From positions 1-64,000 of the forward strand of contig CAYRYU010000003.1 of assembly GCA_964428355.1 (NCBI GenBank): 64,000 nucleotides of DNA, in the 5' to 3' direction. The notes under the pieces were generated by a model. The model was not told the DNA's origin. It searched no databases and worked only from the letters and a program-made list of their open reading frames with translations. The position numbers and the translations under genes are program-made. Shown piece by piece: positions 8,298 through 16,772 of this stretch (position 1 is its first letter; each line of letters begins with the position of its first letter). Source of the DNA: CAYRYU01 sp964428355 (lineage in GTDB: Bacteria; Muiribacteriota; Ozemobacteria; Ozemobacterales; Ozemobacteraceae).

Positions 8298-10061
8298 ATG
8301 GGATTGCATAGGAACTTTCCTGCCGTCGGGCAGGCGAAAAGCGGTCCGCGTTGGCCCCTTCCAACGGCGAGGGAATCCTACCCGCCCGCTTCCGCGGCGG
8401 CAGTTTTGCTCCTCGCCTTTGTTTCGTTCGTGGTGATCCCGGGAGCCTTGGCGGAGTATGACGACACCAACCTCCTCGTGGAGGAGGCCGTCAACCACAT
8501 CTATCAGCAAAGGTTCCAGGCCGCCCACCAGAACCTGAAAAGGGCTTACGAGCTTTCTCCGAGGCATCCGGGGGTCCATTTCAACCTGGGACGGCTTTTC
8601 GAGCTCACCGGGAACCCCCAGGAAGCCTTGAAGGAATACCAGCTCGCGGCCGTCCTGGATCCGTCCATGGTTTCGGCGAGGCGCGGAATCGCCCGTTGCA
8701 CCGTGGAACTGAAGCGCCAGCGCGGGGCGGAGCAGTACCGCGTGATGGATCTTTCCACCACCCAGCAACCGCCCACTCAAGGCCGACGGACGACCTCCCC
8801 CGAGGAGGTTCCGCTCAAATCGATAGCCATCGTCGACCAGGGCAGCGGATACGAAGTTCCCGTCAGGAATCCCGTCCAGTCACCTCCCCCGGCGCAAGCC
8901 CGGCTGAACCTGCCTGCCATGCCGGTCTCCCCCAACCTCCCACCCGCCGGAACCATCCGGGTTCCCCCAATGCCTGCCGCTGTTACCCAGCAGATCCGAG
9001 GGTCCCCGAAGTCCGGCGTAGCGGACAAGATCGAATCCCTGATCGACGCCGGAAAGATCTCCTCGGCCCTGGAAGCCCTCCAGGAAGCCGAGAAGCTCGC
9101 TCCGGACAGCCCCGAAATCCATTACCTGTATGGCAAGGCGTTCAGCGTAAAGGGGGACATGTTCTCCGCAATCAAGCACCTGGAGGAAGCCATCAAGGTG
9201 GACGAGCGGCTCTACGAGGCATACTACCTGCTCGCCCAGGACTACTCCAAAGTGAACCTGCTCGACGACGCCATCCGGAACTACCTGGTCTACTTCGGGG
9301 TAAAACCGCAGGCGGGGGTGGCGGTCGAGATCGCCCGCACCTACGAGAGGATGGGCAATCCCGAAGGGGCCAAGGACTTCTACTCCAAGGCAAACGCCAT
9401 GAACCCGGGAAATCCGAACCTTCAGTCTCGGCTGAACCAGTCCGAGGGGGAGGTCGGCGATTCCCTCTACCTTCGCGCGAACCATGCATTCACGATGGAG
9501 GATTTCGCAGGCGCGTATGCCCTCTATCAGCAGGCTCTTGCCCTTCCGGGACTTCGGGAAGCCTACCGTCGCGACGCCCAGCGGAAGGTCGAGGCCGCAA
9601 AGCTCCGGGCGCAGGAAGAGGAAGCCGCGAACCGGCCCGCCCAGGAGGGTTTCCAGACGACCCGCAGAGTCTATGGAACGGTCAACCTGACCTACCCACA
9701 GCTGTCGGATATCTCTTTCGCCACCAAGTTCACGGGCCCGGTCACGATCGAATGGCGGGGCTTCGTCGCGAGATCGTTTTCACGGTACGGCCAGGACTTC
9801 CGGATCATGATCAAGGAGCTGGGCGAGGACGAACTCGACCAGATGCGGAGAAGCCGCAACGATTTCCGCCTCAACCCGAACTTCAACAACCAGCCGCTGT
9901 TCCTGCTCGCGGCCCCCCAGGGCGCTTTCCCGCCCTTCGTCAAGGACGGGACCATGATCACGATTACGGGAACCACACAGTGGCGTTATTTCAACGTCAT
10001 CAACGACCTTGGCCAGACGGTGAAGCTCCCGACCCTGGACTTCGTCTCCGCCCACCCCTGA
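8298..10061 (+). CDS. Exported TPR-repeat protein
   Basis: The 587-residue product has a long N-terminus with a hydrophobic export segment at about residues 34-52 ending in GALA. TPR units follow at about 55-135 (NLKRAYELSPRHPGVHFNLG, LFELTGNPQEALKEY) and 245-400 (LEALQEAEKLAPDSPEIHYLYG, SKVNLLDDAIRNYLVYFG). A Pro-rich spacer of about 100 residues separates the two groups. The C-terminal 130 residues (TYPQLSDISFATKFTGPVTI) form a beta-rich domain I do not recognise. It probably acts as a periplasmic assembly or binding scaffold. AAGGAG lies seven bases before the ATG. It converges with the response-regulator gene across a 111-bp gap holding an inverted repeat. Confidence 0.7.
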   Translation: MGLHRNFPAVGQAKSGPRWPLPTARESYPPASAAAVLLLAFVSFVVIPGALAEYDDTNLLVEEAVNHIYQQRFQAAHQNLKRAYELSPRHPGVHFNLGRLFELTGNPQEALKEYQLAAVLDPSMVSARRGIARCTVELKRQRGAEQYRVMDLSTTQQPPTQGRRTTSPEEVPLKSIAIVDQGSGYEVPVRNPVQSPPPAQARLNLPAMPVSPNLPPAGTIRVPPMPAAVTQQIRGSPKSGVADKIESLIDAGKISSALEALQEAEKLAPDSPEIHYLYGKAFSVKGDMFSAIKHLEEAIKVDERLYEAYYLLAQDYSKVNLLDDAIRNYLVYFGVKPQAGVAVEIARTYERMGNPEGAKDFYSKANAMNPGNPNLQSRLNQSEGEVGDSLYLRANHAFTMEDFAGAYALYQQALALPGLREAYRRDAQRKVEAAKLRAQEEEAANRPAQEGFQTTRRVYGTVNLTYPQLSDISFATKFTGPVTIEWRGFVARSFSRYGQDFRIMIKELGEDELDQMRRSRNDFRLNPNFNNQPLFLLAAPQGAFPPFVKDGTMITITGTTQWRYFNVINDLGQTVKLPTLDFVSAHP

Positions 10062-10068
10062 CCGGGAA

Positions 10069-10162
10069 GGCCACAGAGACACTGAGACACGGAGCCCAAT
10101 AGAAAAGAAGCCCGTTTCTGTCCAGGGCCATCGTTCCATTCTCGGTGACTCCGAGTCTCCGT
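10069..10162. repeat. Imperfect inverted repeat between convergent genes
   Basis: The left arm GCCACAGAGAC (continuing ACTGAGACACGGAG) and the right arm CTCCGAGTCTCCGTGGC are near-complementary. They flank about 50 bp between the TPR gene and the five-gene minus-strand operon. The purine-rich GAGACAC unit looks like a dispersed intergenic repeat rather than a classical GC-hairpin terminator. It could still terminate transcription from both sides. Confidence 0.4.
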
Positions 10163-10172
10163 GGCAGGTTCC

Positions 10173-11393
10173 TCAGGCGGGGGGAGGAAAACGGATGGTG
10201 AATCGGTTTGCCTGGGCATTGGAGGGTCGGGACAGCGTGATGCTGCCCCCATTCCCCTCGATGGTGCCTTTCGCCATCCTCAGTGGAAGCGAAATCTCTT
10301 TTCGCAGGCCGGGGGCGGGTGACACCTCACTCCGGAAGATGTTCTCGACCTCTTCTCCGCATTCGGAAGAGTCGAAATCGATCGTAAGAACGGAGGCATC
10401 AGGAGTCGATGTCAGGCACATAGACAGTGCAGAGTCCGAGAAGCGCTTGTCCATCTCGATCTTCGCAACCGCGAACCTCAGGAGGTTGACCAGGGCTTCG
10501 ACCACCTCCCTGGGAAAAGCCTCGATCCGGATGGGGTGATCAGGGAGCTCTATCGAGGCAGAGAGCTTCACCGATCGGAATTCTGCCAGGGTCCGGGCCA
10601 CCCGGTAAGCCTTGTTCACAAGGCTCCGAAGGTCGACATCGCTTTTCTTTCCGGAGGGCCGATGAAGGATCTCGCAATGGATGTTCGTCATGTCAAAGAG
10701 GTCCTGGGTGATCGAAAATGCCTCCCTGAGGGGAACCGAGAGATCGGAAGGATTCTGCATGAGGCTCTTGGAAACCCGGTTTTCGGCTTTGAACAGCTGC
10801 TCCCGGAGTTCTTCAGCGAAAGCGATCGACAGCAATTCCACGTTTCCAGGCCCTTCGGCGGTCGAAAGGCTCTTGTCCAACCCCCAATGGAAATCCTCGT
10901 AGTTCCGCAGCTTCTGCTGAAGCTCCTCGTTCCACCCACGGAGCGTCTCGCGAACCTTCTTCAGATCCTCGTTCTGCTTCTCCACCTTTTCCATGAGAAG
11001 CTTGTTGCGGTGACGAAGCCTGATCATCTCTAGCAAATGCTTCAGGGTTTCCACGATCTTGGCGTAATCGAGGGTCTTGAGGAGATAGGCGGATGCCCCC
11101 TCCCTGAGCGATTCAAGGTTCGAATCCGGATCGGGATGGGCGGTCAGCATGATGACCTCGACCTTTGGCCGCGTCTGCTTGACCTCCCTCAGAACCCTCA
11201 TCCCGTCTTCGTCGTTGGGAAACCGCTTGTCGAGCAGAAGAACGTGGATGTCGTAGTTCAATACCTTGCTCAAGACCTCATTCCGGTCGGTCGTCGTGAG
11301 GACGTTGCAGTCCTCGGATACCAGGAGATCCTTGAAGATCTCGCAGAAATTCTTTTCATCATCGGCAACCAGGACATTCATCATTTTTTCCAT
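10173..11393 (-). CDS. Response regulator: REC domain, coiled coil, degenerate histidine-kinase-like ATPase domain
   Basis: The 406-residue product begins with a canonical receiver domain: acidic DDE at 11-13, phospho-acceptor D55 in LLLDKRFP, the Thr of MLTAH and the Lys of YLLK. A coiled coil at about 125-165 follows, then a region resembling a kinase DHp/HATPase module. That module lacks an H-box histidine. Its N-box reads NLLRFAVAKI where NLLxNA is expected, and the DxGxG and GLGL motifs are eroded, so it probably does not bind ATP. It is the last gene of the five-gene operon, three bases after the kinase gene, which should be its phosphodonor. Output is likely by protein interaction; there is no DNA-binding domain. 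Confidence 0.75.
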   Translation of the reverse strand: MEKMMNVLVADDEKNFCEIFKDLLVSEDCNVLTTTDRNEVLSKVLNYDIHVLLLDKRFPNDEDGMRVLREVKQTRPKVEVIMLTAHPDPDSNLESLREGASAYLLKTLDYAKIVETLKHLLEMIRLRHRNKLLMEKVEKQNEDLKKVRETLRGWNEELQQKLRNYEDFHWGLDKSLSTAEGPGNVELLSIAFAEELREQLFKAENRVSKSLMQNPSDLSVPLREAFSITQDLFDMTNIHCEILHRPSGKKSDVDLRSLVNKAYRVARTLAEFRSVKLSASIELPDHPIRIEAFPREVVEALVNLLRFAVAKIEMDKRFSDSALSMCLTSTPDASVLTIDFDSSECGEEVENIFRSEVSPAPGLRKEISLPLRMAKGTIEGNGGSITLSRPSNAQANRFTIRFPPPA

Positions 11394-11396
11394 GAC

Positions 11397-13256
11397 TTAA
11401 GGCATCCTTTCGAAGCGAATATGGTTCTGGTACGTCGGCAGTTTCAGGATCATCGTGGTTCCCCTGCCTTCCTCCGACTGGATCTCGATGGCACCCTGAT
11501 GACGTTTCACGATGAACTCGACGATGGCAAGCCCCAGACCGGTTCCGGACTTCTTGTTCAAGGAGAAGAACGGCTCGAAAACCCTTTTCGCAACCTCCGG
11601 AGACATGCCCACCCCATGGTCGATGACTCGGACAAGAACGATCTCGTCACCCGCCTGGGTTAGTGGAGGCAGCTTGTCGGGCGGAATCGCCTGCGGTTTC
11701 CTGAAGAGGGAAAAATCCCGGGCCGGGGAGTCGTCGCTCCGCCGACCCTTTTCGGAGGCCGAGAATATCTCATCGGGCCGGGCCAGGCTCTTCCCGACCT
11801 CGATCCGTATGCCGCTTCCCGGGGGGGACGCGCTCACCGAGTTGTCCAGCAGGTTCGTCAGCACCTGGACGAGAGCCTGGAGGTCGCCGTATACGGTCGG
11901 TATTTGCGGTCCGGTTTCACAGACGAATTCCGGCCTGGATTCCTGGTTCTTGACCCGGACGATGTCCAATGCCTGGCCGAGGCAATCGGAAATGCAGAGT
12001 TCCCTCAGATGCAGGGCGGCGGGCTTCGAAAAGGAAAGAAGCTCGCCGGCGAAGCGTGTTCCGCGTTCCACGGCCTCTTCGATGAACCGCAGGTGCTTTT
12101 CCAGGATCGATGGGTCCCGGGAACCGGATTGCCTGATGACGGCCAGGGATCCCTTGATCATACCGAGCGGAGTGTTTATCTCGTGGAACATGCCCGCGGA
12201 CATCTGTCCGAGGACCTTCAGCTTCTCACCCTGGAGGACCTGCCCCTCGAGGAACCGGATCTCGCGGAGATCCTGGAGGATCAGGAGATAGCTGAAGGGG
12301 TTGTCGTGCCGATCCAGAAGTCTGATCGCGGAGAGGTTGACCGGGACCGGCGAACCGTCCGCCCCGAGCAATTCCGTTTCCGAGTTGCGGATCACGAGTG
12401 TGTCCTTTGGATTTGGAGGAGTGGTAAGGCTCTGCCAGAGCGATTGGAAGACCCTTTCGGGAAACAGCGTCCCGAGCCGCCCTTTGGGAATCTCTGAAAG
12501 GGTGCGCCGGAAGATCTGACGGGCGGTCTTGTTGAAAACGTCGATCTTGCCCTCGAGGTTCGTGGCGATGACCCCGCTGGTGGAGTTTTCGACTATGGCG
12601 GCAAGGTTCTCCTTGATGCGGAAATTGAACTCGTGCGCCTCGGTCAGTTCCCGCGTTTTTTCGACAACCCGCTGCTCGAGGGTGTCGTTCCACTCCTCGA
12701 GGCGGTCGTAGAGCCTGGCATTGTGGAAGAAGAGGGAAAGCGTGTCGACGAACCGCTGGTATCGGGGAACGTCTTCATATTTGAAAGGCCTCTCGGGATC
12801 TAGCGTCTCGAAGGAGAAGAAGCCGATAGCTTCGTCTCCGACGATCAGTGGAAGGATCGCGCATGACTTGATGCCGCTGATCTCAACGATCTCCTTCGTC
12901 GCCCTCGGATCGTTCAGGGCATCCTCGAGTATCATGGGTTTCTTTTCCCGGAGGGCCTGAACGGCAATATCATTGTAATTCTTGTCCAGTGAAAGGCACC
13001 CCTTCGTCTTCGCGCGGAAAACCTCGAATGGAAGTCCGGACAGCCAGAACCCATCGATCATCCGGGTTTCGCGATTGACCAGGGAGATCCCGATGCGGTC
13101 GGTGTTCAGGAAGGAAAGGGACTTGTCGACGATGACCTGCATGACCTCGTCGAACCCCCCCTTGCCCGTGATGCTGCGGATGATCTCGTTGACGATTTGG
13201 ATTTCCCGCTGGGCAAGTTCGAGGGGGGTCAGTTTTTCCTTCGGATCTGGTTTCAT
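11397..13256 (-). CDS. GAF-PAS sensor histidine kinase
   Basis: The 619-residue soluble kinase has a GAF domain at about residues 15-185, a coiled coil, and a PAS domain at about 215-345. A DHp helix follows with the phospho-acceptor His in GMFHEINTPLG (about 365). The HATPase domain carries an N-box (LTNLLDNSVSA), G1 (DHGVGM), F-box and G2 (GTGLGLAIVEF). It has no transmembrane segment, so it senses a cytoplasmic ligand, possibly via the GAF domain. It starts one base after the stop of the ThDP-enzyme gene (TGA-A-ATG) and is followed at once by its REC partner. This strongly suggests that the two-component pair monitors the metabolic step encoded upstream. Confidence 0.87.
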   Translation of the reverse strand: MKPDPKEKLTPLELAQREIQIVNEIIRSITGKGGFDEVMQVIVDKSLSFLNTDRIGISLVNRETRMIDGFWLSGLPFEVFRAKTKGCLSLDKNYNDIAVQALREKKPMILEDALNDPRATKEIVEISGIKSCAILPLIVGDEAIGFFSFETLDPERPFKYEDVPRYQRFVDTLSLFFHNARLYDRLEEWNDTLEQRVVEKTRELTEAHEFNFRIKENLAAIVENSTSGVIATNLEGKIDVFNKTARQIFRRTLSEIPKGRLGTLFPERVFQSLWQSLTTPPNPKDTLVIRNSETELLGADGSPVPVNLSAIRLLDRHDNPFSYLLILQDLREIRFLEGQVLQGEKLKVLGQMSAGMFHEINTPLGMIKGSLAVIRQSGSRDPSILEKHLRFIEEAVERGTRFAGELLSFSKPAALHLRELCISDCLGQALDIVRVKNQESRPEFVCETGPQIPTVYGDLQALVQVLTNLLDNSVSASPPGSGIRIEVGKSLARPDEIFSASEKGRRSDDSPARDFSLFRKPQAIPPDKLPPLTQAGDEIVLVRVIDHGVGMSPEVAKRVFEPFFSLNKKSGTGLGLAIVEFIVKRHQGAIEIQSEEGRGTTMILKLPTYQNHIRFERMP

Positions 13257-13257
13257 T

Positions 13258-14979
13258 TCATGCGTTCATGTATTTCTGGATTGCCCTGATGCGGTCTTTA
13301 AGAGGGGAAAGCTCGTCCCGGTCGATGTTCACGTCTATCACCGCGGGACGGCCCGAGGCCATTGCCTCGCGAAGGGCGGGCACGATTTCCGGTGCGCGTT
13401 CGACTCTCAGGCCAAGTGCTCCGAAGCTCCGGGCGGTCTGGGCGATATCCACGGGTTTGAACTGGAAGAAGGACGCTCCGGGGCGGTTCTGCAGTGTTTC
13501 GCCCTGGAAGATCATGTTCAGCCTTGCATCGTTGAAAACGACCCAGATGACGGGGATACCGTAATTCACCGCCGTGATGACCTCCATCCCGTGCATGAAG
13601 AAACAGCCGTCACCGCAGATGGCGACCACCGTCCGGTCGGGGGCTGCGAGTTTCCCTCCGATTGCGCCCGCTACCGCATATCCCATGGCGGCGAGGCCCA
13701 GCGAGATGATGAAGGTCCCCGGTTCGTAGATCTCCAGACAGTTGATGGTCCAGAGGAGGTGGTTGCCGGAATCGGCGAAAAAGATGGTATCCCGGGGAAC
13801 GGTTTTCCTGATATCGGCTATCAACCGCTGGGGTTTGATCGGCCCTTCGTCCGAATCGTCCTGGAGGGGAACGCTGGGGCCCTGAGCGGCTTTCTTGAAA
13901 TCCAGGACATCCTGCGCCGAACGGGAAGGCAGATATCTGGAATTCTTTATCTGGCGGTGAAGCTCGAACCACAATTCCTTCAGGATGGTTTTGGCGTTTC
14001 CGACCAGACCCACGTTCGCTGGAAAGTTCTTCCCGATCTGGCTCGGGTCGATGTCGACCTGGATCAGGACCTTCTCGCCCTTGATTTTCGGGTCCCAGCC
14101 GTTGGTTCCCCATTCGTCGAAGCTCGTTCCGATCGCGAACAGCAGATCGGAATTTCCGCGGTTCAGGAGCATGTTCGAGGCGGCCTTCATTCCTCCGATC
14201 CCGAAAACACCAAGTGAAAGAGGATGGTCTTCCGGAAAGGCCCCCTTCGCCTTTGGCGATGTGATCACTGGAATCGTGAGCATCTCCGCGATCTCGACCA
14301 GTTCCTGGCTCGCTCCGGAGAGTATTGCGCCCCGCCCGACCAGGAACAAGGGTCTTTTCGCGGCAAGAAGGGCGAGCGCCGCTTCCTTGACCTTGTCCCG
14401 GTCGAAGTAGGCGGCATCGAGCTTGAAGGTCTGCAGGAGCTCATCGGGGGAGGGAACCTCCCTTTTGAGGATATCCACCGGAAGGTTGAGATGCACCGGC
14501 CCCATCCTCGGATGAAGGGCGTTCCGCAACACGCTCCTGATGACGAAGGAGAGGTTGTCCGCCGAAAGAACCATGAGACTGCTCTTGGTGATCGGTTTCA
14601 GCAGTTCGGTGGTAGAGAAGGAACGGTTTTCCCCCGTCGATTCCTGAGCTCCCCCCTTTCCGAAGGACGTGGTCGGAACCTGGGCAGTCAGAACCAGCAT
14701 CGGAATCGAATCCTTGAAGGCCGCGGCCACTCCGGTTATCAGGTTGGTGGTCCCCGGGCCGGCGGTTCCGCAGCAGACTCCGAGGTTTCCGGAAACCCGG
14801 GCGTATCCGTCCGCCATGAAGGCCCCGCCTTCCTCGTGCTTGCAGATGATCGGTTTGATCCGGGAATCGGGAGCCGCCAGAGCGTGGAAAACCGGCATAA
14901 GGGGGGCTCCCGGGACTCCGAAGATGTACTTCACCCCTTCGGATTCGAGATGCTTGATCAACAACTCGTTAGCTTTCAT
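13258..14979 (-). CDS. Thiamine-diphosphate-dependent enzyme, acetolactate-synthase-like
   Basis: The 573-residue product has the three-domain ThDP fold. The N-terminal PYR domain carries the catalytic Glu49 (KHEEGGAFMADGYAR) and GTAGPGTTNL. A central domain follows. The C-terminal PP domain carries the ThDP/Mg motif GDGCFFM ending in FNDARLNM. Relatives include acetolactate synthase, glyoxylate carboligase, sulfoacetaldehyde acetyltransferase and 2-hydroxyacyl-CoA lyase, and I cannot separate these by eye. No ilvN-type small subunit or ilvC is nearby, which argues against branched-chain synthesis. ATG 14979 overlaps the preceding stop as ATGA; a longer reading frame upstream lies inside the neighbouring gene. 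Its partners are two citryl-CoA-lyase-like proteins, suggesting C-C bond chemistry on an acyl-CoA. Confidence 0.8.
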   Translation of the reverse strand: MKANELLIKHLESEGVKYIFGVPGAPLMPVFHALAAPDSRIKPIICKHEEGGAFMADGYARVSGNLGVCCGTAGPGTTNLITGVAAAFKDSIPMLVLTAQVPTTSFGKGGAQESTGENRSFSTTELLKPITKSSLMVLSADNLSFVIRSVLRNALHPRMGPVHLNLPVDILKREVPSPDELLQTFKLDAAYFDRDKVKEAALALLAAKRPLFLVGRGAILSGASQELVEIAEMLTIPVITSPKAKGAFPEDHPLSLGVFGIGGMKAASNMLLNRGNSDLLFAIGTSFDEWGTNGWDPKIKGEKVLIQVDIDPSQIGKNFPANVGLVGNAKTILKELWFELHRQIKNSRYLPSRSAQDVLDFKKAAQGPSVPLQDDSDEGPIKPQRLIADIRKTVPRDTIFFADSGNHLLWTINCLEIYEPGTFIISLGLAAMGYAVAGAIGGKLAAPDRTVVAICGDGCFFMHGMEVITAVNYGIPVIWVVFNDARLNMIFQGETLQNRPGASFFQFKPVDIAQTARSFGALGLRVERAPEIVPALREAMASGRPAVIDVNIDRDELSPLKDRIRAIQKYMNA

Positions 14980-15815
14980 CGGGCTCCCCCGGTTCGGGGT
15001 TCGGGCCCAAGATACTCGATGTCGAGACAGGAGATGGGAAAGATCGGCTTCGCCGTGCGGTGCTGCTCGAGAAAGACCCCGAGGAAGTTCACGACAACCG
15101 CGTAGACGAAGAACGCCCCGATCTCGACTTCGGAGAAACCGATATCGAGCAGAAGCGCCGCGATGACTCCCCCGTAATTCAGCCGGAGACCCTTTTTTCG
15201 GCCTAGGATTTCCTCCATTTCCAGAGCGAGATCTATCCACTTCCGGCTCTCGAGGCCGAGCTTTCGCGCTTCACGCAACACCGGCGGGACGCGCTCGTCG
15301 GTCCGGAAAACGGGCCGCCCGAACCCGTAGATGATCTTCCGTGCCTCGATCAGGCCTTCGAGATGGGACTCGAGCCGCCCGTTTCGCTTGTTCTTTTCGG
15401 CTTCCCGAAAGCCTTTGGCGGCTTCCTCGACCGCGATGACACCGAAAATCCGGCTCTCGATCCCGAGGATTCCCGCGGACAGGGCGGAGGCGACGGTGGC
15501 TCCGGCGGCACCCGCAAGCGCAACGGCTCCGATCGGCCAGATCCGGATGTCGGGGTAGTTCAGAGCTATGGCGAGAAGCTCCAGAACTCTCGCTGCCTTG
15601 GGATCGGGAAGTCTCTTTTTGAAAAAGAGGTGGAGAACCTGGCTGAAGCCTTCCCTCGGCAGGATCTCCTCGAGGATGTCATGTCCCCCAACGACGATCT
15701 GCTGGTTCTCGGACATGATTCCCAGGGTCGAAACAGCCTTCCTGTGGCTCTTCCCGAGCTCGCCGGAGGAAAACGAGTCGGCTTTGCTCCCACGACGGGT
15801 CGCGGTGTTTCCCAT
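14976..15815 (-). CDS. Citrate synthase/citryl-CoA lyase-like protein with altered catalytic residues
   Basis: The 279-residue product aligns by motif with the large and small domains of citrate synthase, citryl-CoA lyase and the ATP-citrate-lyase C-terminus. It has the Gly/Ala-rich helix at 95-120 (GAVALAGAAGATVASALSAG), then GFGRPVFRTDERVP, LRLNYGGVIAALLLDIG and a C-terminal FLEQHRTAKPI. In active enzymes the first motif is GxGHxVxR with catalytic His; here it is Arg. The second normally carries catalytic Asp (VDFYSG or NVDG), which is absent here. Canonical lyase/synthase chemistry is therefore doubtful. AAAGGAGG lies upstream, and the stop overlaps the ThDP gene by four bases. It may be a structural or CoA-binding subunit paired with the upstream paralogue. 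Confidence 0.65.
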   Translation of the reverse strand: MGNTATRRGSKADSFSSGELGKSHRKAVSTLGIMSENQQIVVGGHDILEEILPREGFSQVLHLFFKKRLPDPKAARVLELLAIALNYPDIRIWPIGAVALAGAAGATVASALSAGILGIESRIFGVIAVEEAAKGFREAEKNKRNGRLESHLEGLIEARKIIYGFGRPVFRTDERVPPVLREARKLGLESRKWIDLALEMEEILGRKKGLRLNYGGVIAALLLDIGFSEVEIGAFFVYAVVVNFLGVFLEQHRTAKPIFPISCLDIEYLGPEPRTGGAR

Positions 15816-15818
15816 GGT

Positions 15819-16565
15819 TCATTTCCTCCTTTCGGGCATCGGACCGTGGTAGACGAAAGCGTCCTTCTCGAAGAAACTCGGGTACTCTTTCAACCCGAAC
15901 TCCCTCTGCTCGAGAGAGAAAGCCCCGAATGAGGGAGCGGCCGCGAACAGGAAGATCATCGCGCCCTGTTGGGAAGTGAATCCAAGGTCGAGAAGCCCTG
16001 CGGCGACAAGTCCTTCCAGGAGAACCGGCTCTTCATCGGTGGCCGCTTCCAGAAGCGTCCTTGAAGCCGTACCAAGGAGCTTTTCCTTCCGAAGAAGCGG
16101 AACCACGGCCGCGGCACGGAAATCCGGGCTTCCGAAGTGGAGTCCGAGGCCCGAAAAGGGGCGACAACCCCCAAGATCCTCGATCTCCCCCGCCCTGACA
16201 CCGGCCAGGTTCGTCATTACCCGCTCGACCCAATATCCACCGCGGTCGGCTCCGCTTCGGGAAAGCAATCCCGCAAGAAGGCCGTTCAGTGACGGGCCGT
16301 TCCCTACGGTGACGTTCATGGCCACCCGGGAGGATTCGTCCCTGATTCCGGGGTTGGACGCCAGGTTCATCAGTATGTCCATCCATCGGCCCTGCCTGGG
16401 TGTGGGCTTCCTACCCCGGAAATGGAAGAACACGTTCCCGGAGAAGGAAAGCCCCGTCGCTACCTTTCGGAAGAAATCCGCGCCATGGAGATACGATTCC
16501 GCGGGGGCGAAAGGATTTCCGGAAGTGGGCTTCTCCAACCAGATCCGTGTCTTGAGCTTTTTCAC
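15819..16565 (-). CDS. Second citryl-CoA-lyase-like protein, degenerate
   Basis: The 248-residue product shares the overall layout of the downstream paralogue. An N-terminal helical segment (FSGNVFFHFRGRKPTPRQGR) resembles the lid region of citryl-CoA lyases. A Gly/Asn/Ser stretch (VTVGNGPSLNGLLAGLLS) follows, then a C-terminal VLLEGLVAAGLLDLGF. The GxGH motif is missing altogether and no catalytic Asp is visible. It heads a five-gene operon (gaps of 3, -4, 1 and 3 bases). GTG 16565 is preceded by GGAGG at seven bases. Family membership is inferred from pattern similarity and is less secure than for the neighbour. Confidence 0.55.
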   Translation of the reverse strand: MKKLKTRIWLEKPTSGNPFAPAESYLHGADFFRKVATGLSFSGNVFFHFRGRKPTPRQGRWMDILMNLASNPGIRDESSRVAMNVTVGNGPSLNGLLAGLLSRSGADRGGYWVERVMTNLAGVRAGEIEDLGGCRPFSGLGLHFGSPDFRAAAVVPLLRKEKLLGTASRTLLEAATDEEPVLLEGLVAAGLLDLGFTSQQGAMIFLFAAAPSFGAFSLEQREFGLKEYPSFFEKDAFVYHGPMPERRK

Positions 16566-16600
16566 TCTTGAACCTCCGGGAGAGTCTGGATCGGCTTTAC

Positions 16601-16606
16601 ATTATA
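16601..16606 (-). promoter_or_regulatory. -10 element (TATAAT) of the five-gene operon
   Basis: On the minus strand a perfect TATAAT lies about 36 bases before the GTG start at 16565. No good -35 is present at 17 bases (TGGTTA is the best), so an activator may be needed. It is divergent from the promoter at 16679. Confidence 0.5.
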
Positions 16607-16678
16607 ACAGATCTAGCCGATTGTAACCACAATCTCAAAGCCCCAAATCGCTGACCGATCCTGGACCGGAACGGAATT

Positions 16679-16707
16679 TTGACCCGGGAGCGGATTTGGG
16701 CTATCTT
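16679..16707 (+). promoter_or_regulatory. Sigma-70 promoter of the hybrid kinase gene
   Basis: TTGACC (16679-16684) and TATCTT (16702-16707) are separated by exactly 17 bases and read towards the kinase start at 16773. Together with the opposing TATAAT at 16601 this makes a compact divergent regulatory region of about 200 bp. Confidence 0.6.
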
Positions 16708-16772
16708 TACAAATTGGGCTTGCCCGGACTCGGGAACTTCCGGTCCGGAACCTCTTCCGAAAAGAGACGACA

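Noticed and set aside
11118..11130. tRNA T-loop-like GGTTCGAATCC.
   Set aside because: It is inside the response-regulator coding region, with no acceptor stem or anticodon arm around it.
13258..14979. Acetolactate synthase of branched-chain amino acid synthesis (ilvB).
   Set aside because: No ilvN, ilvC or leu genes nearby; its operon partners are citryl-CoA-lyase-like proteins and a two-component pair, so the specific name is not supported.
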